Source of the DNA: Pseudomonadota bacterium
GTDB lineage: Bacteria; Pseudomonadota; Gammaproteobacteria; Enterobacterales; Enterobacteriaceae
Assembly: GCA_023454395.1 (NCBI GenBank)
Contig: JAEYFY010000433.1
Coordinates: 1 to 20,349 of the forward strand
DNA: 20,349 nucleotides
Direction: 5' to 3'
The position numbers and the translations under genes are program-made. Position 1 is the stretch's first letter, and every line of letters begins with the position of its first letter. A model generated the notes under the pieces. It ran no database searches and was not told the origin of the DNA. It worked only from the letters and a program-made list of their open reading frames with translations. Below are positions 14,151-20,349 of this stretch, one piece after another.

Positions 14151-14240
14151 CGTGCAAAGCTTGTGAAATAGAACGAATGCGGTGCAACAACAGATTTTCA
14201 CAAATAACTCAAAATTCAATACGTTAAGACAGACGACAAC

Positions 14241-16805
14241 ATGACTGACATCCAACACTTAGACTCCCACACACCAATGATGCAACAGTATCTTAAGCTT
14301 AAAGCAGAGCATCCTGAAATCTTACTGTTTTATCGTATGGGTGACTTTTATGAACTGTTTTTTGATGATGCTAAAAAAGCCTCTCGCTTATTAGATATTT
14401 CATTAACAAAACGAGGTCAGTCTGCGGGGCAACCTATTCCTATGGCAGGCGTTCCTCATCATGCCGTTGAGAACTATCTCGCTAAATTAGTACAATTAGG
14501 CGAGTCTGTCGCCATTTGTGAACAAATAGGTGATCCTGCAACAAGTAAAGGTCCTGTTGAACGCAAAGTTATTCGTATTGTAACCCCCGGTACTGTGACT
14601 GATGAAGCCTTACTTGAAGAGCGTCAAGACAACCTTTTAGCCGCAATTTGGCAAGATAAAAATGGTGCTTTTGGCTATGCAACGTTAGATATCACATCAG
14701 GACGTTTCCGTGTTACTGAAATGCCAGATAGTGAAAGCATGATTGCCGAATTACAACGCACTCACCCAGCCGAATTGCTCTATCCTGAAACCTTTGAGTC
14801 AATGGCGCTTATTGAGCGTCAGCAAGGCCTACGCCGTCGCCCTATTTGGGAATTTGAACCAGAAACAGCAAGACAACAACTGAATCTGCAATTTGGTACT
14901 CGTGATCTAACAGGCTTTGGTGTTGAAAATGCGCATTTAGCACTCTGCGCTGCTGGGTGCTTATTACAATATGTGAAAGATACACAGCGCACCGCATTAC
15001 CTCATATCCGTAATATCACGATGGAACGCCCCCAAGATTCAATTATTTTAGATGCGGCAACTCGTCGCAATCTTGAATTAACTCAAAATCTTGCCGGAGG
15101 TACTGATAACACACTGGCATCGGTACTCGACCTTTGTGTTACCCCGATGGGCAGTCGTATGCTAAAACGTTGGATACATTCGCCATTACGCCAACGTGAA
15201 CAACTGATCAAACGCCAAGATGCAATTAGTGCATTACAACCGCTCTATTTTGAGTTACAGCCTTTTTTACGCCAAGTCGGTGATTTAGAACGCGTATTAG
15301 CCCGTTTAGCGTTACGATCAGCTCGTCCTCGTGATCTCTCCCGTATGCGTCATGCATTTCAGCAATATCACGATATTCATCAAGTGCTTGAACAAGCCGA
15401 TATGCCTTACATTAAAGAATTACAAAAGCGCATTAGCCAGTTTGATGAATTATGTGAATTACTTGAACATGCCATTGTTGAAACACCGCCAGTATTAGTA
15501 CGTGACGGTGGTGTTATTGCCTCTGGTTATAATGCCGAATTAGACGAATGGCGCGCATTAGCCGATGGCGCAAGTGATTACCTTGATAAACTTGAAATTC
15601 GTGAACGTGAGAAATGGGGTATTGATACACTTAAAGTCGGCTTTAATGGTGTACACGGCTATTACATTCAAGTCAGTCGTGGGCAAAGCAACTTAGTGCC
15701 TATGCACTATGTTCGCCGTCAAACATTAAAAAATGCTGAACGTTACATCATTCCTGAATTAAAAGAGTATGAAGACAAGGTATTAACGTCTAAAGGTAAG
15801 GCATTAGCTATCGAAAAAATGCTTTATGAAGAGATTTTTGAAAAGCTATTACCTCATCTTACCGCATTACAAATTAGTGCTGAGGCTTTAGCTGAAACAG
15901 ATGTTCTCTCTAACCTTGCCGAGCGTGCTGAATCATTAAATTATACCCGCCCAGAATTGAGTGAGAAAACGGGTATTCAAATCACTGGGGGACGTCACCC
16001 TGTTGTTGAACAAGTCCTTAGCGAACCTTTTATTTCAAACCCATTACAATTAGCACCTCAACGCCGCTTATTGATCATTACAGGTCCTAATATGGGAGGG
16101 AAAAGTACTTATATGCGCCAAGCCGCATTAATTACTTTGCTTGCTTATATTGGTAGCTTTGTACCTGCTGAAAAAGCCTTAATTGGCCCGGTCGATCGTA
16201 TTTTTACCCGTGTCGGTGCTTCTGATGATCTTGCTTCTGGACGTTCTACCTTTATGGTTGAAATGACCGAAACCGCAAATATTTTGCATAATGCGACTGA
16301 AAACAGCTTGGTCTTAATGGATGAGATTGGCCGAGGTACATCCACCTATGATGGGCTATCTCTGGCTTGGGCGTGTGCTGAAAATTTAGCTAATCGTATT
16401 AAAGCAATGACACTCTTTGCAACCCACTATTTTGAATTAACCACACTACCTGAAAAATTAGAAGGTACTGCAAATATTCACTTAGATGCCGTTGAGCATG
16501 GCGATACAATTGCTTTTATGCACAGCGTGCAAGAAGGTGCGGCAAGTAAAAGCTATGGTTTAGCTGTTGCTGCATTGGCGGGCGTACCCAAAGAGGTGAT
16601 CCGCCGAGCTAAGCAGAAATTAAAAGAGCTTGAAATGCTGTCAGGCAACTCTGGCTCTGGTCACGTTGAAACATCACAACTGATGTTATTAACAGAAGCA
16701 GAGCCTTCAGAGATTGAATTAGCTTTGGATAAAATCGATCCTGATGCACTCACACCTCGACAAGCCTTAGAACAACTTTATCGTTTAAAAGAGATGACAA
16801 AATAA
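14241..16805 (+). CDS. mutS: DNA mismatch repair protein MutS
   Basis: The product is 854 residues (E. coli 853) and nearly colinear with E. coli MutS from the start, [20 protein letters not shown], which fixes the start codon despite a weak ribosome-binding site. MutS recognises base mismatches and small loops and, with ATP, recruits MutL. The mismatch-reading motif F36-Y-E38 is in RMGDFYELF. The Walker A loop GPNMGGKST is at 615-623 and the Walker B residues D694-E695 precede IGRGTS. A beta-clamp-binding motif QLMLL is at 813-817. The C-terminal [12 protein letters not shown] region, needed for tetramer formation, is kept. No truncation or frameshift is seen, so the strain should be mismatch-repair proficient for this gene. 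It is convergent with the operon that follows and lies next to a decayed integrase on its 5' side. Confidence 0.98.
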   Translation: MTDIQHLDSHTPMMQQYLKLKAEHPEILLFYRMGDFYELFFDDAKKASRLLDISLTKRGQSAGQPIPMAGVPHHAVENYLAKLVQLGESVAICEQIGDPATSKGPVERKVIRIVTPGTVTDEALLEERQDNLLAAIWQDKNGAFGYATLDITSGRFRVTEMPDSESMIAELQRTHPAELLYPETFESMALIERQQGLRRRPIWEFEPETARQQLNLQFGTRDLTGFGVENAHLALCAAGCLLQYVKDTQRTALPHIRNITMERPQDSIILDAATRRNLELTQNLAGGTDNTLASVLDLCVTPMGSRMLKRWIHSPLRQREQLIKRQDAISALQPLYFELQPFLRQVGDLERVLARLALRSARPRDLSRMRHAFQQYHDIHQVLEQADMPYIKELQKRISQFDELCELLEHAIVETPPVLVRDGGVIASGYNAELDEWRALADGASDYLDKLEIREREKWGIDTLKVGFNGVHGYYIQVSRGQSNLVPMHYVRRQTLKNAERYIIPELKEYEDKVLTSKGKALAIEKMLYEEIFEKLLPHLTALQISAEALAETDVLSNLAERAESLNYTRPELSEKTGIQITGGRHPVVEQVLSEPFISNPLQLAPQRRLLIITGPNMGGKSTYMRQAALITLLAYIGSFVPAEKALIGPVDRIFTRVGASDDLASGRSTFMVEMTETANILHNATENSLVLMDEIGRGTSTYDGLSLAWACAENLANRIKAMTLFATHYFELTTLPEKLEGTANIHLDAVEHGDTIAFMHSVQEGAASKSYGLAVAALAGVPKEVIRRAKQKLKELEMLSGNSGSGHVETSQLMLLTEAEPSEIELALDKIDPDALTPRQALEQLYRLKEMTK

Positions 16806-16823
16806 GTCATAATGATAAATATG

Positions 16824-16861
16824 AAAAATGGCGCTATGTTTATTCCACAGCGCCATTTTTA
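16824..16861. terminator. Bidirectional terminator between mutS and the convergent operon
   Basis: A perfect 12-bp stem (AAAAATGGCGCT at 16824-16835 with AGCGCCATTTTT at 16849-16860) has a 13-base loop. The T run on both strands means it can end mutS transcription from the left and the minus-strand operon, whose last stop is at 16891, from the right. Confidence 0.9.
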
Positions 16862-16890
16862 TAACGTTTTAATTAAAAGATAATACTGCT

Positions 16891-18045
16891 TTAATTAATT
16901 AAAGCATGGCTATATTTCAATCGTTCACCCAATAGCAGTAAAGTATTTTCGTCGCCATAATTATCAAATAAACGAATAAATGAAGATAACGCAGGATTAA
17001 ACATCATATCATCAGTGATTTTTTCATAAGAAGTATAATCTTTTGTTTTTAATGAAAAAACCAGCGTCACTTTATCATCGTTACGACCTTTATTTAAAAT
17101 CAAATCATCATTACTTATCATCAAATCATTTAGATATTTATAACCACTTTCATAGAAAGTCTCTAAATTTCCATCAGTTTGACGTTGAACCACAGAATAG
17201 AGATCACGAGAAGCATGTTGAGCAATAAAATAGATATCACCTTTATCATTTTGAGCAACTTCTTTAACTCGCAATGGTAGCCAACGGGTTTTTGTCACTT
17301 CTTTATTGACTAAGTTTAGCGTGATTTCTAACGTGTTTGTTGTGTAATGATGATTGTAAAAAATAATAAGAGAATCACCTGAAAGGGCATAATGAAATTG
17401 TGTAAACTCACCAAAATCTTCTGCGTAATACTGTTTTACCAGCTCTTCTGTATTAATAGAATATTCCCAACTTTCCCCTTCATCTAAACTTGTCAGTATC
17501 GTCTTATTATCAGCTAATACTAATTGCGATGTTGTTTGTGAAAAGAGTAATTTTCCACCAATAAGCGCTAAAGGGAAACGATAATAGCCATTGTTAACCT
17601 CTTGCCAAGGAATTAAATCATCAAGTATAAACTTGGCTAAGTTCACCACTTGCCGCCCCTGCTCTGTAAATAAAACACATTTATCAAGAACACAATAAGC
17701 GTTATAAAAGCTACCCTGGCCTTGTGATACAAAGCGAGTGCCTTCTTTATCAGAAAAGTACAGCGTATATTTTCTCTGGTTATCTTGGCGGTGAAGTCGC
17801 CCATAAATATCTACGTCATATCGTCCACTATCAGATTCAGTCTTAATTAATATCCCACTAGCAGCATAAAAAACCTTACGCCAATCATAATGAGAATAAG
17901 GATATGAAGATAACTCTGAAGCGTTTTCATTTTTCCATTGCCACTTAGAGGCAAAGCCATGAAAAAGCACACCATAAAACAGTAGCAAGCTTAAAATAAA
18001 TAAGCTTGTGATGATGATAAAAGGCTTACGGAAAAAAGGATTCAT
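16891..18045 (-). CDS. Membrane-anchored extracytoplasmic protein with Asp-box motif, hypothetical
   Basis: Product of 384 residues. An N-terminal helix (about 9-28) after MNPFFRK acts as signal-anchor, so the remaining 350 residues lie in the periplasm. I do not recognise the family. The body has many short alternating beta-like strands (YRFPLALIGGKLLFSQ, DSLIIFYNHH, KGDIYFIAQ). At 186-193 it has SLDEGESW, an exact Asp-box (SxDxGxSW), a turn motif typical of BNR/sialidase-like beta-propellers; a propeller fold is therefore likely, and enzymatic activity is not implied. Cys118 and Cys123 could form a disulfide. The start overlaps the stop of the gene before it (ATGA at 18045-18042) and GGAG lies 8 bases upstream of the ATG, so the two are translationally coupled and probably work together. 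Confidence 0.75.
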   Translation of the reverse strand: MNPFFRKPFIIITSLFILSLLLFYGVLFHGFASKWQWKNENASELSSYPYSHYDWRKVFYAASGILIKTESDSGRYDVDIYGRLHRQDNQRKYTLYFSDKEGTRFVSQGQGSFYNAYCVLDKCVLFTEQGRQVVNLAKFILDDLIPWQEVNNGYYRFPLALIGGKLLFSQTTSQLVLADNKTILTSLDEGESWEYSINTEELVKQYYAEDFGEFTQFHYALSGDSLIIFYNHHYTTNTLEITLNLVNKEVTKTRWLPLRVKEVAQNDKGDIYFIAQHASRDLYSVVQRQTDGNLETFYESGYKYLNDLMISNDDLILNKGRNDDKVTLVFSLKTKDYTSYEKITDDMMFNPALSSFIRLFDNYGDENTLLLLGERLKYSHALIN

Positions 18046-19301
18046 TGACTTAGCTCCGTAACATAAACCGTTTTTTTATTTTCAACACATTGTTGTTGAA
18101 GTAAAAAATAGGTTTGATAACTACTGTTACCTTTTTCTGATAATAAAATATAAAGATTTGAAAATAAGGCAATTAAAAAGGCAAAGCCACTGATGATTAA
18201 ACCATAGATAATACCCATTCCTAAAAAGGTATCACCAATAAAAAACCAATCCCATTTATCCCAATAATTACCGTTATCGTAAACATCTGAAATAGACAAA
18301 ATGGCAAAAATTGAAAAAATAAAGGCACTGATTAACCCTGTAATTAACAGTGATAATCGCTTAGTGCGTTGATGCCCAATATACATTTGTCCTGAAATTG
18401 AATAAGCGCCATTATCTGTATGATTATAAACCCCTAAGACAACCGGCCCTGAATTCTTATCTTCAGCTTGCCAAAAGAACAATTCAACATCATCACCATC
18501 AGCAAGAAACAAATTATGATCAGAATAAAATAAGCGCTCTCTGTAACTGAATACAAAAGGATGCTTATCAATCAGACAGGATATTTGCATTATTACAGTC
18601 TCGCTATTGCGGGAATGTGTTTGAAGTCTATTAATACTATGAATTTGTATTATTCCTCTAACTCGTTGTACTTTGCTTTGCTTTATTTGAGGAAACGACT
18701 TTTTGCTCAAGGTTAATGAAGGTAATGGTGCTGATTTTATTCCAGTAATAATGAGCTGTTCACCATCAGGTGCAATGCTATCTTGCTTAGCGATGACTTT
18801 ATCTAGCGCCTTTATTCTCTTTTTATGTTTGGGTCTGGTGCGCTGAAAATAGCGATAAGCTTTTTCTCCGATATAACTCACTCCAGCCATCATGGCTCCG
18901 CATGCAATAACCATGGAAACAACGATAAAGAAATTTACTTCAAGATAGAGAATCGAGAAATAACTCCAATAGCCGCCAACAAGCGTCAGAATAAATGCAA
19001 GCAATAACCATTTCTGTTGTTTTGCTGTTAGCGTGAAGTTTCTTTCAGGCTCCAATCTTCCTTTTGTATCATGATAAATCCATTGCACCCAGAAACTGCC
19101 ATCTTTCAATAATTCGGCACAGATTTTAAGCTCGTCACCTTGTTTTAATCGTTTAAGAAAATCTTGAGAGTTAGCAAAATCAGCTTCATTAAGATAAAAG
19201 TTTTTACCTGATGCGATTAATCTCACCATTCCCTTCGGAGAGATTTTACTTTGGCTAAAATCGCAACGCTCTAATTTAACGTTTAAAAAATAATCTTTCA
19301 T
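18042..19301 (-). CDS. Four-helix membrane protein with internal duplication, hypothetical
   Basis: Product of 419 residues from the ATG at 19299-19301, chosen because AAAGGA lies just upstream. A TTG at 19340 or an ATG at 19322 would extend it by 13 or 6 residues but both have poor sites. Predicted helices are at about 98-119, 121-142, 316-337 and 358-382. Each pair follows a soluble segment of similar outline: QGDELKICAELLKDGSFWVQ then IYHD before pair one, and DGDDVELFFWQAEDKNSGPV then VYNH before pair two. This suggests an old tandem duplication. A basic cytoplasmic or periplasmic segment (150-172) separates the halves. The family was not recognised; from memory, some proteins labelled putative type VI effectors have a comparable layout, but that is weak. 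It is the first gene of a two-gene operon. Confidence 0.72.
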   Translation of the reverse strand: MKDYFLNVKLERCDFSQSKISPKGMVRLIASGKNFYLNEADFANSQDFLKRLKQGDELKICAELLKDGSFWVQWIYHDTKGRLEPERNFTLTAKQQKWLLLAFILTLVGGYWSYFSILYLEVNFFIVVSMVIACGAMMAGVSYIGEKAYRYFQRTRPKHKKRIKALDKVIAKQDSIAPDGEQLIITGIKSAPLPSLTLSKKSFPQIKQSKVQRVRGIIQIHSINRLQTHSRNSETVIMQISCLIDKHPFVFSYRERLFYSDHNLFLADGDDVELFFWQAEDKNSGPVVLGVYNHTDNGAYSISGQMYIGHQRTKRLSLLITGLISAFIFSIFAILSISDVYDNGNYWDKWDWFFIGDTFLGMGIIYGLIISGFAFLIALFSNLYILLSEKGNSSYQTYFLLQQQCVENKKTVYVTELSQ

Positions 19302-19368
19302 ATCTTCCTTTATTGTTTTCATCAGGCTAACGAGATACAAAACTGCACTCTTGTTTTATCGTTTTGAA

Positions 19369-19381
19369 TTGTATAATACAA
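19369..19381. repeat. Perfect palindrome upstream of the two-gene operon
   Basis: TTGTATAATACAA is a 13-base palindrome (6-base arms around a central A) lying 68 bases ahead of the operon's first start codon. It overlaps likely minus-strand promoter elements (TATTAT and TTGTAT), so it could be an operator. In an AT-rich gap it could also be chance. Confidence 0.3.
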
Positions 19382-19389
19382 GATAAAGA

Positions 19390-19421
19390 AAAGCCGATTA
19401 GCAAACCCACTAATCGGCTTT
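19390..19421 (-). terminator. rpoS terminator
   Basis: A perfect 12-bp GC-containing stem (AAAGCCGATTAG at 19390-19401 with CTAATCGGCTTT at 19410-19421) and an 8-base loop, followed on the minus strand by TTCTTTATCTT. It lies 50 bases past the rpoS stop and should insulate the operon that continues in the same direction. Confidence 0.9.
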
Positions 19422-19471
19422 GGTAATAATAATATGTCAATTAAAGCTATAAACAGAAATTGGGTGGCTAA

Positions 19472-20349
19472 CTATGCTTTGAAAAGTGCTTCAATACATA
19501 ATCCCTGACTTTGCAGAATGTCTTTTAAGCGACGCAGCCCTTCAACTTGAATTTGACGAACTCTTTCTCTTGTCAGACCAATCTCTCTACCAACGTCTTC
19601 TAAAGTTTCTGCTTCATAGCCTAATAACCCAAAACGACGTGCTAATACTTCACGTTGTTTTGGATTCAATTCAAATAACCACTTTATGATATTTTCCTTG
19701 AGGTTATTATTTTGAATTGTTGCTTCCGGTCCTTCTTCATTTTCGTCAGAGATGATATCAAGTAATGCTTTATCTGAATCACCGCCAATTGGGGTATCAA
19801 CAGAGGTAATACGTTCGTTTAAACGCAGCATCTTACTCACATCTTCAACTGGTTTATCTAATGTTTGTGCAATTTCTTCAACACTAGGCTCATGATCGAG
19901 TTTGTGTGCTAATTCTCTTGCTGTTCTTAGATAAACATTCAACTCTTTAACGATATGAATGGGAAGGCGGATAGTACGAGTCTGGTTCATAATGGCACGT
20001 TCGATTGTTTGACGTATCCACCATGTCGCATAAGTTGAAAAACGGAAACCTTTTTCAGGATCGAATTTTTCAACAGCACGAATAAGACCTAAATTCCCTT
20101 CTTCAATAAGATCAAGAAGAGCAAGTCCTCGGTTTGTATAACGACGAGAGATCTTAACAACTAAACGTAGGTTACTTTCTATCATTCGTTGTCTTGAAGG
20201 GACATCACCACGTAGCGCCCTACGGGCAAAGAAAACTTCTTCTTCAGCGGTCAGCAACGGAGAATAACCAATTTCTCCTAAATAAAGCTGAGTTGCATCG
20301 AGCGCACGCTGGTTGACTCCTTCAATAAGTTCAATTTCATCTTGAGCAT
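19472..20349 (-). CDS. rpoS: RNA polymerase sigma factor RpoS (sigma-38), 5' end outside window
   Basis: The frame is open from the window edge to TAG at 19472-19474 and gives 291 residues of the roughly 330 expected. It is the master sigma factor of stationary phase and general stress. The visible part starts in region 1.2 ([19 protein letters not shown]), then region 2 with [19 protein letters not shown] and [15 protein letters not shown], then region 3, then region 4 with the helix-turn-helix [20 protein letters not shown]. All are nearly identical to E. coli RpoS. No premature stop or frameshift is seen. An apparent TTG start at 20257 is internal and should not be used. The start, and whether nlpD precedes it as is usual in enterobacteria, lie outside the window. 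The two-gene operon lies between this gene and mutS. Confidence 0.97.
   Translation of the reverse strand, partial: AQDEIELIEGVNQRALDATQLYLGEIGYSPLLTAEEEVFFARRALRGDVPSRQRMIESNLRLVVKISRRYTNRGLALLDLIEEGNLGLIRAVEKFDPEKGFRFSTYATWWIRQTIERAIMNQTRTIRLPIHIVKELNVYLRTARELAHKLDHEPSVEEIAQTLDKPVEDVSKMLRLNERITSVDTPIGGDSDKALLDIISDENEEGPEATIQNNNLKENIIKWLFELNPKQREVLARRFGLLGYEAETLEDVGREIGLTRERVRQIQVEGLRRLKDILQSQGLCIEALFKA

Noticed and set aside
13979..14240. A tRNA or small RNA gene as integration target next to the integrase remnant
   Set aside because: No cloverleaf arms, TTC loop sequence or CCA end could be found on either strand in this gap.
20257..20257. TTG at 20255-20257 as the rpoS start
   Set aside because: The frame continues to the window edge with conserved RpoS residues ([12 protein letters not shown]), so the real start is outside the window.
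1..20349. CRISPR array or complete insertion sequence
   Set aside because: No regularly spaced repeats and no transposase frame or paired terminal inverted repeats were seen.

Overview
The window is chromosomal DNA of an AT-rich member of the Enterobacterales. The encoded proteins (YebB, YfeX, PbpC, MutS, RpoS) are close to their E. coli counterparts, while the base composition is clearly AT-rich. That combination points to the Morganellaceae, most likely Proteus. The genus is an inference from protein similarity and base composition, not from a search.

Layout, left to right. Bases 1-1650 hold the end of yebB (+) with its terminator, then a monocistronic yfeX-type dye-decolorizing peroxidase (+) with its own terminator. 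Bases 1673-10558 run on the minus strand: a 1981-residue bacterial alpha-2-macroglobulin, then pbpC (penicillin-binding protein 1C) 9 bases downstream, then a small lipoprotein gene. The macroglobulin/PBP1C pair is the known protease-trap and peptidoglycan-repair module. Here the macroglobulin appears anchored by a membrane helix instead of a lipid. Bases 10900-12030 encode a DUF3829 (YiiG-like) lipoprotein predicted to stay in the inner membrane.

Bases 12215-13990 are a decayed accessory patch between that lipoprotein gene and mutS. It holds the C-terminal half of one fic gene (-), a second full-length fic gene (+) stopped by a single TGA at a Trp codon, and a small intact 54-codon gene (-) that meets the second fic gene tail to tail. 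It also holds the ribosome-binding site, start codon and N-terminal residues of a broken tyrosine integrase (-). The 54-residue protein carries two near-matches to the Fic-inhibitory motif [S/T]xxxE[G/N], so it may be a surviving antitoxin whose toxin is dead. This is the most interesting part of the window.

Bases 14241-20349 are the mutS-rpoS interval, a region known to vary between enterobacteria. mutS (+) and rpoS (-, truncated by the window end) flank a two-gene operon (-). Its first gene encodes a four-helix membrane protein with an apparent internal duplication. Its second encodes a membrane-anchored extracytoplasmic protein with one Asp-box motif. A bidirectional terminator separates mutS from this operon, and rpoS has its own strong terminator.
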